Positions 24,591-32,773 of a stretch of DNA of 43,495 nt are shown in pieces. How positions within the stretch are numbered: position 1 is the first letter of the stretch; the number at the start of each line of letters is the position of its first letter. The notes beneath the pieces are model-generated. The model saw nothing but the letters and a program-made list of their open reading frames with translations, was not told the DNA's origin and did no database searches. Both the position numbers and the translations under genes were made by a program. The DNA is from Nitrospirota bacterium (GTDB lineage: Bacteria > Nitrospirota > Nitrospiria > JACQBZ01): contig JACQCA010000037.1 of assembly GCA_016201865.1 (NCBI GenBank), positions 1-43,495 of the forward strand, in the 5' to 3' direction.

Positions 24591-26252
24591 CTAAAGGTCT
24601 TTGGATTCAAAGCCGAGAACCAACTGATCACCCGGTCGGATGACGCTACGCTTGCCCAGCCCGTTGTATCGTTTCAAATCATGGATACTGACGTTAAAGC
24701 TCTTCGAGATATCCCAGAGCGTGTCGCCGCCTTTGACGCGGTACATAATTTTCTTCCCGTCGTCCAGGGAGTCCCTCTTCTCTTGTTTATCGTAGGAGGC
24801 CATCAGGATCGGCGCCTTTTTTGAAGCCGATGCCGTCTTGAGACGCGGGTGGCTTGACGATGCGACAAGGCGCTGTTTCGGTTCCGGGGGCGGGGCTTGA
24901 AACTTTGGGATAAACAGAATATCTCCTTCCCGAAACCGCTGGCCTTTGGACAGGTGATTGATCTCTTGAAGGAGCGAGGCCGATGTTCCAAATCGTTTGG
25001 CAATCGTGTAGAGGGTATCGTTCCGACGGATGCTGTAGCGTGTCCCGATGATCTTTCGTTCATCCGGGATCTGACTGTAGGCGTCCGTAAAGATTTGCTG
25101 TGTCCCGACCGGCAGGCGCAGAGGATATTGCTCCATGTAGGGCGGCGTCAGCTCCGTTCGCAATTCCGGATTCAATACCTTGAGGTCCTCGTAGGTGATG
25201 CCGGCGGCCTGGGCCATAATGCGAAGATCGGCCGAGCCCGGTACGGATACCGTCTCATATTGAAAGGGCTCATGATAATCCAATGTAAACCCATATCGTT
25301 CCGGATTCTTGGCGATGATGGTGGCGGCCATGAACTTCGGCACATAGCCTTTTGTCTCCCGCCGGATATGCCGAGTGGACCGAAGATCCCAAAAGTCATC
25401 GGTTTTGGCCTTAATCAAGGCCCGTTCGATTTTTCTCTCACCGGCATTGTACCCGGCCATGGCCAGAGGCCAGGAGCCGAACCTTTCATAGAGATCTTTC
25501 AAATATCGTGCGGCGGCATGAGTCGATTTAATCGGGTCCCGTCTTTCATCCACCCAATTGTCAATCCGAAGGCCGTACAGATGTCCGGTTCCTTTGATGA
25601 ACTGCCAGGGTCCGACGGCCCGTGAGCGGGAATAAGCATACGGATTGAATCCGCTTTCAATCAACGCCACAAACACAAGGTCTTCGGGCAGGCCGTGCTC
25701 TTTGATGATTTCATGCATGAGCGGAATGTACCGTCCGGAACGCTCCAGCCATAATTTGAATCTGTCCCGGATCTCGGTCTGGAAATATTCGATATAGTCC
25801 TCGACGCTTTCATTCAGGACGATCGGGACGTCATAGGTGATCTCTTCGTTGTCCGATGCGGGGTCAATGCCCGATTCATTATCGATCGCATCCGGGGACA
25901 GGTCTTGGACGGTGTTATCCATAGCCGGTTCAGTCGGCGCCAAGGACGTTTCGGCCTTGGCGTCAAGACGAGGAGCGGGGAAGAGGTCCGAGGCTTCGGC
26001 ATCGGATGACGGATTAAAAGGGACGGTGGTCTGGGAGTCCGATTCCTGAGATGACATCGCTTGAGATTCTTCGTGAACCGGTAATGGAACCGAATCCGAC
26101 ATTTCGGCCGCGGCGCCGGATAAATCGTTTATTGAAGGCGATGAAATCGGGCCGGACGGGTTTTGGGTTTTGGAAATCGAAAAGGTGCTGCAGGAAACGA
26201 GGAGCAGCAAACTCAAAAGTAAGAAAGGTTTTTTGGAGGGTCGTCCGGTCAT
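24591..26252 (-). CDS. mltD: Membrane-bound lytic murein transglycosylase D with LysM domains
   Basis: A 553-residue lipoprotein: basic start, hydrophobic stretch and lipobox LLLVSC with Cys21. A low-complexity acidic/Ser-rich spacer of about 120 residues follows. The SLT (lysozyme-like) domain is at about 170-300 with catalytic Glu in FVALIESGFNPYAYSRSRAVG (near residue 197), WQFIKGTGHLYGL and MAGYNAGERKIERAL. Two LysM peptidoglycan-binding domains are seen at about 395-440 (YSIRRNDTLYTIAKRFGTS) and 500-545 (YRVKGGDTLWDISKSFNVS). It cleaves glycan strands to 1,6-anhydro products in the periplasm, attached to the outer membrane. The gene has its own good promoter at 26310-26338. Confidence 0.94.
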   Translation of the reverse strand: MTGRPSKKPFLLLSLLLLVSCSTFSISKTQNPSGPISSPSINDLSGAAAEMSDSVPLPVHEESQAMSSQESDSQTTVPFNPSSDAEASDLFPAPRLDAKAETSLAPTEPAMDNTVQDLSPDAIDNESGIDPASDNEEITYDVPIVLNESVEDYIEYFQTEIRDRFKLWLERSGRYIPLMHEIIKEHGLPEDLVFVALIESGFNPYAYSRSRAVGPWQFIKGTGHLYGLRIDNWVDERRDPIKSTHAAARYLKDLYERFGSWPLAMAGYNAGERKIERALIKAKTDDFWDLRSTRHIRRETKGYVPKFMAATIIAKNPERYGFTLDYHEPFQYETVSVPGSADLRIMAQAAGITYEDLKVLNPELRTELTPPYMEQYPLRLPVGTQQIFTDAYSQIPDERKIIGTRYSIRRNDTLYTIAKRFGTSASLLQEINHLSKGQRFREGDILFIPKFQAPPPEPKQRLVASSSHPRLKTASASKKAPILMASYDKQEKRDSLDDGKKIMYRVKGGDTLWDISKSFNVSIHDLKRYNGLGKRSVIRPGDQLVLGFESKDL

Positions 26253-26309
26253 TGACTGCCTTTCTGCCGAAGCCTTGCACCAGTTACCTTTTACCTCTAA
26301 AATCGGCTC

Positions 26310-26338
26310 ATCCTACCTATTCTTATCAGCAATGTCAA
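26310..26338 (-). promoter_or_regulatory. Promoter of mltD
   Basis: On the minus strand TTGACA (26333-26338), 17 bp and TAGGAT (26310-26315) precede mltD, with a leader of about 50 nt. The remaining part of the 26253-26465 gap holds the divergent promoter of the next gene and AT-rich sequence. Confidence 0.6.
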
Positions 26339-26428
26339 GAAAATTGAACGGTTCGGCTCGTATAACTTTATTTATATAGTGTATCCGGTTTTTGATGATT
26401 GTCAATGCCATTATAAAGCGGCCTTTCC

Positions 26429-26457
26429 TTTACACCCCATGGGTTGTAGTTTATAAT
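26429..26457 (+). promoter_or_regulatory. Promoter of the first TMTC-like gene
   Basis: TTTACA (26429-26434), a 17-bp spacer and a perfect TATAAT (26452-26457). The -10 ends 8 nt before the ATG at 26466, so the mRNA should be leaderless or nearly so. Confidence 0.65.
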
Positions 26458-26465
26458 GTTTGCCT

Positions 26466-28307
26466 ATGGTCATTCTGACCCGTCCGCTGCCGGTTCTTCT
26501 CCTTCTGTCCTTTATCTCCACCCTAATCTACTCAAACACCTTCTCTGCTTCCTTCCATTTCGATGATAACCCCAACATTGTGGAGAATCTCCGGATCAGA
26601 GAACCGGGAAATTTCCTCGATTTTTCCGGCACCCGATATGTCGGTTTCCTATCCTTTGCTCTCAATTACCACGTTAACGGACTGGATGTTTTCGGCTATC
26701 ATTTCGTCAATCTGCTGATTCATACGATCAATGGTTTCCTGGTCTACCTCTTGGTCCTGTTGCTCCTTCAAAGCGGTTTTCATTCTCGACCTTTTTTTCA
26801 GGATATAACCGCTTCTTGGATCGCTTTAGCCACGGCCTTGTTATTTGTTTCCCATCCCGTCCAGACCCAGGCCGTGACCTACATTGTCCAGCGGTTTGCC
26901 TCCTTAGCCGCGTTGTTCTATCTCCTGACCGTCGTCTGTTATTTGAAATGGCGATTGGCGCCGATGGAGAGTAAAAGTCGGTATCTGTGGTACGCCATGG
27001 GTTTGATTTCTACGGCTCTGGCAATGAAGACCAAGGAGAACAGCCTTACGCTGCCGTTGATGATCCTGCTGATGGAGGCGATCTTTTTCAGGCCCTTCAC
27101 AAGGAGGCGGTGGCTGACGCTGGTTCCATTTCTTCTCACGCTGCTGATCATCCCCCTGTCCCGCGTGGATGTGCATGGCGATACCGAAGTCCGGTTGACC
27201 CAACAAACAACCGAGATCAGTCGCTTCGATTACCTCTTGACCCAATTTCGAGTCATTGTGACCTACATTCGATTACTCATTCTGCCGATCAACCAAAATT
27301 TAGACTATGACTATCCCATCTATCATTCCCTGCTGGAACTTCCGGTGCTTCTCTCGCTCCTGTTTCTTTTGTCTCTTTTTATCTTGTCTCTGCATCTTCT
27401 CTTTAACTCAAAGTTCAAAGCGCCCGACTCTCAACTGATTTCCTTCGGTCTTCTCTGGTTTTTTCTAACCCTCTCCATCGAATCTTCGATCATCCCCATC
27501 CGTGATCTGATCTTTGAGCACCGGCTCTATCTGCCGTCGGTCGGATTCTTTTTATCCTTAACGACAACCGTCTCGCATCGCACCGCTTCTGTCCCGCATC
27601 GCGCCTTCCGGCTCTTTCTCGTCCCGTCCTTTACATTGATCCTACTGATCCTTTCAGTGGCGACGTATCAGAGGAATCTCGTCTGGAAGGATGAGGTGAG
27701 CCTTTGGGAGGACGTGGTGCGGAAGTCGCCCGAGAAGGCGAGGGCGCACAATAATCTCGGGCTGACGTATTATGAGCAGCCGCAGCGCTTGGAAGATGCC
27801 GTCCAGGAATATCAGATCGCGTTAAAGATCAAACCGGACTATGTCCAGGCGCAGTATAACCTGGGTCTTGCCTTTTTCAGACAGGGTCGCTGGGAAGATG
27901 CCGCCCAGGCATATGGGACGGCATTAAAGCTGAAACCAGACTTTGCCGATGCCCATAATGACCTTGGAGCCGCCTATCGAAAGCTGGGGCGTCCGGAAGA
28001 GGCCAACCAAGAATATCGGACGGCATTAGAGTTAAAACCGGACTTCGCCTCGGCCCACAATAATCTGGGAGTTACCTACAAAGATCTGGGGCGCTTGGAG
28101 GATGCCATCCGGGAATTTCAGGTCGCGATAAAACTGCAGCCGAATCGCGCAGAGGTTCATTATAATCTCGGAGATGCGTATGGTCGTAAGGGTCAGGTCA
28201 AAGAGGCCATTCACGCGTTTAAACAGGCTTTAGAAATCAAGCCGGACTTTCTTGCCGCCCGGAAGGCTTTAGATTTTCTGTACCAATACAACACGACTTT
28301 CCCCTAA
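26466..28307 (+). CDS. TMTC-like GT-C glycosyltransferase with C-terminal TPRs
   Basis: A 613-residue membrane protein. Residues about 1-400 form around 10 helices with features of GT-C/TMTC-type O-glycosyltransferases: an acidic pair in the first external loop (SFHFDDNPNIVEN), VSHPVQTQAVTYIVQRFASL, and MKTKENSLTLPLMILLMEA. Residues about 415-605 are five to six 34-residue TPR units (for example AHNNLGLTYYEQPQRLEDAV, AQYNLGLAFFRQGRWEDAA), which would be in the periplasm or loop and may hold the acceptor protein. The start ATG at 26466 is preferred to the TTG at 26460 because of the promoter position. Neighbours give no clear substrate; a second, related protein is next to the pilin genes. The 3-prime end overlaps the convergent lipoate ligase gene by 39 nt. 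Confidence 0.82.
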   Translation: MVILTRPLPVLLLLSFISTLIYSNTFSASFHFDDNPNIVENLRIREPGNFLDFSGTRYVGFLSFALNYHVNGLDVFGYHFVNLLIHTINGFLVYLLVLLLLQSGFHSRPFFQDITASWIALATALLFVSHPVQTQAVTYIVQRFASLAALFYLLTVVCYLKWRLAPMESKSRYLWYAMGLISTALAMKTKENSLTLPLMILLMEAIFFRPFTRRRWLTLVPFLLTLLIIPLSRVDVHGDTEVRLTQQTTEISRFDYLLTQFRVIVTYIRLLILPINQNLDYDYPIYHSLLELPVLLSLLFLLSLFILSLHLLFNSKFKAPDSQLISFGLLWFFLTLSIESSIIPIRDLIFEHRLYLPSVGFFLSLTTTVSHRTASVPHRAFRLFLVPSFTLILLILSVATYQRNLVWKDEVSLWEDVVRKSPEKARAHNNLGLTYYEQPQRLEDAVQEYQIALKIKPDYVQAQYNLGLAFFRQGRWEDAAQAYGTALKLKPDFADAHNDLGAAYRKLGRPEEANQEYRTALELKPDFASAHNNLGVTYKDLGRLEDAIREFQVAIKLQPNRAEVHYNLGDAYGRKGQVKEAIHAFKQALEIKPDFLAARKALDFLYQYNTTFP

Positions 28308-29114
28308 GTGACGGTTCCAAGATTCCTGTGAATATTTTGTCTTCATGAGTTGGTGTGCCCGCTCCTGTTCAAGCGGGGTCATGACGGCCGGTTTGAGCCG
28401 GATGCCCAATGCCTTTTCGAATCCGGCCGCGATCCGATGCGAGAGAATTTTAGGGTCCGTGCGGATTTTCAATAGATCATTAAGGCCGATCAGCCGTGTT
28501 CGGCTCTCCCGAATGGCGCTCTCTCGTTGGGATTTATCCGAAAAGCGGAAGAGTTGATACAAAACGGCCGGATCGAAATCCAACAGGAGGGATCCCTGTT
28601 GCATCATCCCGTCCTTCCAGCGACGTTGTGCGCTTCCGATGACCTTTCGGCCGCCGCAGGTGGTCTCATACCAAGAGGTCGACGCAAAACAAAGCGGGGA
28701 CCGACCTGTTTCTTTGAGGGGAGAGCGAACCGTTTTGGGGTCCAACCCCAGCGGCCGAAGCCCCTCGATAAAACCGCGGCTGATGGCCAGAAACGTTTCC
28801 CGAATCGAGTTGGGCAGTTCCGCAACATCATGGCCCGAGGCGACGCAATAGGTCAGGTCGTTTCCGTGCAGCACGGCCCGGCCGCCGGTGATCCGACGGA
28901 CGACCGCGATTCCTTCCCTCCGGCAGACCTCTTCGTCAAGATCACGATCGATCTTTTGAAAATAACCGATCGTCACGGCCGGATGCGACCAAGTGTAGAA
29001 GCGAAGCGTCGGGGGGACGAGTCCGCGGCGGCAGGATTCGGCGATCGCTTCGTCGACCGCCATATTCCAGGCGGCCTCCCCGGGGCCATCCTCTACGATT
29101 CGCCACTCATTCAT
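28269..29114 (-). CDS. Lipoate-protein ligase A / LipM-type octanoyltransferase family
   Basis: A 281-residue BPL_LplA_LipB-fold enzyme of lipoate metabolism. It shows AAWNMAVDEAIAES, PPTLRFYTWSHPAVTIGYFQ, VVRRITGGRAVLHGNDLTYCV (the RRxTGGxAVxH motif), and ETTCGGRKVIGSAQRR with the conserved lysine. A cysteine in LCFASTSWYE occupies the place where LipM-type octanoyltransferases have their catalytic Cys, so it may transfer octanoate from ACP to GcvH or E2 subunits; LplA-type lipoate ligation is the alternative. No lipA or gcvH gene is nearby to decide. It overlaps the TMTC-like gene end on the other strand by 39 nt. Confidence 0.88.
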   Translation of the reverse strand: MNEWRIVEDGPGEAAWNMAVDEAIAESCRRGLVPPTLRFYTWSHPAVTIGYFQKIDRDLDEEVCRREGIAVVRRITGGRAVLHGNDLTYCVASGHDVAELPNSIRETFLAISRGFIEGLRPLGLDPKTVRSPLKETGRSPLCFASTSWYETTCGGRKVIGSAQRRWKDGMMQQGSLLLDFDPAVLYQLFRFSDKSQRESAIRESRTRLIGLNDLLKIRTDPKILSHRIAAGFEKALGIRLKPAVMTPLEQERAHQLMKTKYSQESWNRHLGESRVVLVQKI

Positions 29115-29172
29115 TCTTTATTTCCAACCGGCGGCCGCTTCATTGCGCCCTGATTTTCCGAAAAAAGGGTTT

Positions 29173-29313
29173 TCAATGTTCGGCGTATCCGTTTTTGATG
29201 GGTTCCCGGCCAGTAGATCCGACGACGGTTCGGGCATCGCCTCCAAGGATGCGCAGCCATTTGGCCAATCGTCCCAGCATGGCGTCCGCAATCAATCGGC
29301 GGGCCTGTTCCAT
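29173..29313 (-). pseudogene. 5-prime fragment of a Mut7-C (PIN-like RNase) gene
   Basis: A 46-codon minus-strand frame starting with ATG at 29313 reads MEQARRLIADAMLGRLAKWL followed by RILGGDA. This is the hallmark N-terminus of Mut7-C domain proteins, whose first Asp (here in IADAML) belongs to the nuclease active site. Intact members are roughly 150 residues or longer; here the frame loses similarity after DARTVVG and stops at 29173, 59 bp from the start of the lipoate ligase gene. The later acidic residues and zinc-ribbon are missing and I do not find them in other frames. Read as a decayed gene; a short functional peptide is unlikely. Confidence 0.6.
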
Positions 29314-29388
29314 AGTTCAAATTCCGCTGTTTTTAGAGAGGTGGTATTGTATAATAGGACCGTATCAACCGCAAGAGGAGATCCATAC

Positions 29389-29814
29389 GTGCCCGACTCT
29401 ACAAAAACGGAAAGAAGATCCAAGAGCCGATCGACGATGCTTTCGGACAGGGTAGTGGCGCGTTTCCTCACGGGGAAAACCGTGGAGGGAAACCTTATCC
29501 GGTTCGATCCGGATTCCGGCATCCTCAAGCTTCGAATCGGTTCCGAAAAACGCGAGTTGGACTGCTCCGGATTGAAAGCGATCTTCTTTCTGCGCCGACC
29601 GGCGGCATCGCCTCTGCCCGAATCCCGCCTCAGACCGGGCGGCAAAAAGGTTCGCGTGACCTTCGCGGACGGCGAAGAGATCACGGGATACAGTTACGGT
29701 CTTCATCCCCTTCAGGCCGGATTTTATCTTTTCCCCATCCGTATGAACGATCGCAACGAGCGGATTTACGTGATCCGAAAGAACGCCCTCCGGATCCAGA
29801 CCGAAGAAAAATAA
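29389..29814 (+). CDS. DUF6982-type protein with two similar halves
   Basis: A 141-residue protein starting with GTG at 29389, with AGAGGAG 8 nt upstream. The first half (DRVVARFLTGKTVEGNLIRF to LDCSGLKAIFFLRRP) and second half (KKVRVTFADGEEITGYSYGL to RNERIYVIRKNALRIQ) look like two small beta-barrel units of the DUF6982 type seen in Geobacter- and Nitrospira-like genomes. Function is unknown. The open frame extends upstream to 29143, but that part overlaps the Mut7-C fragment and is not family-like. A TATAAT at 29350-29355 without a good -35 may be its promoter. No link to the neighbours is evident. Confidence 0.72.
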   Translation: MPDSTKTERRSKSRSTMLSDRVVARFLTGKTVEGNLIRFDPDSGILKLRIGSEKRELDCSGLKAIFFLRRPAASPLPESRLRPGGKKVRVTFADGEEITGYSYGLHPLQAGFYLFPIRMNDRNERIYVIRKNALRIQTEEK

Positions 29815-29862
29815 CCCCGTTTTGTATCGGAGGAAAAGATTTCAAAAGGACCCGTTTCCGAC

Positions 29863-29891
29863 TTGACAAGGGGGTAGGGTTGTGTTAGCGT
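29863..29891 (+). promoter_or_regulatory. Promoter of the aminotransferase-serA operon
   Basis: TTGACA (29863-29868), a 17-bp spacer and TAGCGT (29886-29891). Transcription would begin near 29897, giving a leader of about 78 nt that contains a stable hairpin. Confidence 0.55.
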
Positions 29892-29905
29892 AACCCCGTT
29901 TTCTT

Positions 29906-29927
29906 CAGTCTCGTGAAAACGAGACTG
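29906..29927 (+). promoter_or_regulatory. Leader hairpin with GAAA tetraloop
   Basis: CAGTCTCGT (29906-29914) and its exact complement (29919-29927) enclose GAAA, a GNRA-type tetraloop. The bases 29901-29908 (TTCTTCAG) can alternatively pair with CTGAAGGA (29957-29964), which contains the ribosome site of the next gene. The two structures are mutually exclusive in part, so the leader might act as a switch; it matches no riboswitch class I know. Confidence 0.45.
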
Positions 29928-29974
29928 ATCCAGCACACCGCACGTCCATAGAAATTCTGAAGGAGCAAGTCGTT

Positions 29975-31117
29975 ATGCGAAAACGCTATCTTTTGGCGCC
30001 CGGACCCACCCCGGTACCGCCCGAGATTCTTCTGGCCATGGCCCGTCCGATTCTTCACCACCGCGCTCCCGAGTTCGCCGAACTTCTGGGACAGGTGCGG
30101 GAAAATCTGAAATGGCTGTTTCAGACGCAACAGGACGTCATCACCCTTGTCTCGACCGGAACCGGGGGGATGGAAAGCGCCGTGTCCAATTTTCTGTCGC
30201 CGGGCGACAAGGCGTTGGTCATCAACGGCGGTAAGTTCGGAGAACGCTGGCTGAAGCTCTGCCAGGTCTACGGGGCCAAAGTGGAAGAGATCAAGGTCGA
30301 GTGGGGATATGCGGTCGATCCCCAGAAAGTGGCGCAGGTCCTGAAAAAGGATCCCGCGATTAAGGCGGTGTATGTCCAGGCGAGCGAATCCTCGACCGGT
30401 GTGGCCCATGATGTGAAAGCGTTGGGCCAGATCATCAAGCCGCTGGGAGAAACGATCCTGGTGGTGGATGCCGTGAGCGCGATGGGGGTATTTGATCTTC
30501 AGACCGACAACTGGGGCCTTGATGTGGTCGTGACCGGTTCTCAGAAGGCCTTGATGTTGCCTCCCGGACTCGCCTTCGTCAGTGTGAGCGAGAAGGCCTG
30601 GCGACTGGGCGAAAAAGCCAAGAACACCAAGTTCTATTTTAACCTGAAGAAGGAACGGGAAAGCCAAGCCAAGAATCAGACCGCTTATACGGCGGCGGTT
30701 TCCCTCATTGTAGGGCTGCATGAGGTGCTCAAGCAGCTCAAGGCCGAGGGCCTTGCGGCTATCTTTGCGCGTCATAAACAGTTGGCCCATGCGACGCGGC
30801 AGGCGATGCTGGCGACCGGCTTGACCCTGTTTCCGAAGGAATCTCCCAGCGACGCCTTGACGGCCGTGAATGCGCCGGAGGGGGTGGACGGCCAAGCGGT
30901 TTATAAAATATTGCGCGAGAAATACGGGATCACTGCGGCCGGAGGACAGGATCACCTCAAGGGAAAAATCTTCCGGATCGCCCATATGGGTTATGCCGAT
31001 CTGTTTGACGTGATCATCGCGGTCTCGGCCGTCGAGATGGTGATCAAGGGACTGGGCTATCCGATCAAGATGGGCGAAGGGGTCCGGGCGGCGGAAGAAT
31101 TGTTGATGAAAAAGTAA
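29975..31117 (+). CDS. Class V aminotransferase (serine/alanine-glyoxylate aminotransferase family)
   Basis: A 380-residue PLP enzyme. It begins RKRYLLAPGPTPVPPEILLAM, has the PLP-phosphate loop TLVSTGTGGMESAVSNFLS, the cofactor Asp in LVVDAVSAMGVFD and the Schiff-base Lys191 in VTGSQKALMLPPGLAFV. Annotation programs usually call this family alanine-glyoxylate or serine-glyoxylate aminotransferase. It lies 37 bp before serA, and such pairs in other bacteria have been interpreted as the phosphoserine aminotransferase step, with SerA supplying phosphohydroxypyruvate. No serC-like gene is in the window. A GAAGGAG ribosome site is 9 nt before the ATG. Confidence 0.9.
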   Translation: MRKRYLLAPGPTPVPPEILLAMARPILHHRAPEFAELLGQVRENLKWLFQTQQDVITLVSTGTGGMESAVSNFLSPGDKALVINGGKFGERWLKLCQVYGAKVEEIKVEWGYAVDPQKVAQVLKKDPAIKAVYVQASESSTGVAHDVKALGQIIKPLGETILVVDAVSAMGVFDLQTDNWGLDVVVTGSQKALMLPPGLAFVSVSEKAWRLGEKAKNTKFYFNLKKERESQAKNQTAYTAAVSLIVGLHEVLKQLKAEGLAAIFARHKQLAHATRQAMLATGLTLFPKESPSDALTAVNAPEGVDGQAVYKILREKYGITAAGGQDHLKGKIFRIAHMGYADLFDVIIAVSAVEMVIKGLGYPIKMGEGVRAAEELLMKK

Positions 31118-31154
31118 AGTAGGCGAACGAAGATCCAATCCGGGAGAGAGTCAG

Positions 31155-32735
31155 GTGAAGGTATTGGTCAGCGATGCCCTATCCGAAAAAGGCATCGAGA
31201 TTATGAAAAAATTGGGTCTGGAAGTGGACGTGAAGACCCGGCTCAGTCCGGAGGAATTGTTGAAGGTGATTTCGGATTATGACGGGCTGGTCGTCCGAAG
31301 CGCCACGAAGGTGACCGAGAAGGTGATCGAGGCCGCAAAACGTCTGAAGGTGATCGGCCGCGCCGGGTCCGGTCTGGATAACGTGGCTCTGCCGGCGGCC
31401 AACAAGCGCGGGATCGTCGTGATGAACACCCCCGGCGGCAACACGGTGACGACGGCCGAGCATACGATGGCGCTGATCTTTTCCCTGGCTCGCATGGTTC
31501 CGCAGGCGACGGCCTCGATCAAATCGGGCAAATGGGAAAAGAATAAATTCATGGGCATGGAGCTTTACAACAAGACCCTGGGCATCGTCGGGATCGGACA
31601 GATCGGATCCTATGTGACGAAGTTGGCCCAGGGCGCCCAGATGCAGGTGATCGCTTATGATCCCTATCTTTCAGAAGAAAACGCCAAGAAGATGGGTGTG
31701 GAACTGGTGAGATTGGACGATCTCTATCGTCGGGCCGATGTCATTTCGGTGCATGTTCCACTGACACCCGAGACCCAGTCGCTGATCAATGCCGAGGCCA
31801 TTCGGAAGATGAAGGACGGCGTCCGGATCATCAATTGCGCACGCGGCGGTATCGTGAACGAAAAAGATCTTTACGAGGCCTTGGTCAAAGGCAAGGTCGC
31901 CGGTGCAGCGATGGATGTTTTCGAACAGGAGCCGGTGGACCCAGAAAATCCGTTATTGACGTTGGACAACGTCATCTGCACGCCGCATATCGGCGCCGCC
32001 ACGACCGAGGCGCAGGAAAATGTGGCCCTGGCGATCGCGGAACAGATCGCGGATTATCTGGTTCGCGGCCTGGTTCGCGGCGCGGTGAATATTCCGTCCG
32101 TTCCGGCCGATCTCCTGCCCAAGATCCAGCCGTACCTGGTGCTGGCCGAGAAATTGGGCGCGTTTCTCTCCCAGAGCCACGAGGGGGGTCTGGAACAGTT
32201 GACGATCGAATACCGGGGCGATGTGGCCGGGCTGATCACCGCGCCCGTGACGGTTGCGGCCGTGAAGGGTCTGTTGAGGCCGATTTTAGAAGAGCCGGTG
32301 AATGACGTGAATGCCCCGATCGTGGCCAAGGAACGGGGAATCGAGATTAAGGAGATCAAGAGCGCAGAGGCCGGCGAATTTACCAGTCTGGTGGTCCTGA
32401 GGATCAAGGCCGGGTCCCGGGAGGCCTCGGTGGCCGGGACGCTTTACAATCGAAAAGACCCGCGTATTGTGGAGATCGACGGATTGACCCTGGAGGTGGT
32501 GCCGGAAGGTCATATGCTGATGATGATCAACGACGACCAGCCCGGCGTCATCGGAAACATCGGTCGTTTGTTGGGGGACAATCAGGTCAACATCTCGCGG
32601 ATGCAGTTGGGGCGCGAACGCACCGGCGGCCGGGCCATCTCGGTCGTCGGCATCGATTCGCCCGTGACCCCGGACTTGCTCGCAAAACTCAAGAAGCTGC
32701 CTCATGTGCTGTCCGCCAAGCTGATTGAGCTGTAA
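31155..32735 (+). CDS. serA: D-3-phosphoglycerate dehydrogenase, long form with ACT domain
   Basis: A 526-residue NAD-dependent dehydrogenase catalysing the first step of serine synthesis. It starts with GTG at 31155 (MKVLVSDALSEKGIEIM). The NAD-binding domain shows LGIVGIGQIGSYVTKLAQG, with catalytic Arg in IINCARGGIVNE, Glu in VFEQEPVDPENPLL and His in CTPHIGAATTEAQ. After the catalytic part comes the intervening (ASB) domain (about 320-450) and a C-terminal ACT domain (LMMINDDQPGVIGNIGRLLG), the usual site of serine feedback inhibition. Length and domain order match the type I enzyme of actinobacteria, Bacillus and many deep-branching phyla. It is the second gene of the operon. Confidence 0.95.
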   Translation: MKVLVSDALSEKGIEIMKKLGLEVDVKTRLSPEELLKVISDYDGLVVRSATKVTEKVIEAAKRLKVIGRAGSGLDNVALPAANKRGIVVMNTPGGNTVTTAEHTMALIFSLARMVPQATASIKSGKWEKNKFMGMELYNKTLGIVGIGQIGSYVTKLAQGAQMQVIAYDPYLSEENAKKMGVELVRLDDLYRRADVISVHVPLTPETQSLINAEAIRKMKDGVRIINCARGGIVNEKDLYEALVKGKVAGAAMDVFEQEPVDPENPLLTLDNVICTPHIGAATTEAQENVALAIAEQIADYLVRGLVRGAVNIPSVPADLLPKIQPYLVLAEKLGAFLSQSHEGGLEQLTIEYRGDVAGLITAPVTVAAVKGLLRPILEEPVNDVNAPIVAKERGIEIKEIKSAEAGEFTSLVVLRIKAGSREASVAGTLYNRKDPRIVEIDGLTLEVVPEGHMLMMINDDQPGVIGNIGRLLGDNQVNISRMQLGRERTGGRAISVVGIDSPVTPDLLAKLKKLPHVLSAKLIEL

Positions 32736-32773
32736 CCGGTCGGCCCATGATTCTTTCCATTCCGGTTTAAATC

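Noticed and set aside
29885-31138. Minus-strand open frame of 417 codons opposite the aminotransferase gene
   Set aside because: Low-complexity His/Arg/Gly-rich shadow of a clearly recognised plus-strand enzyme.
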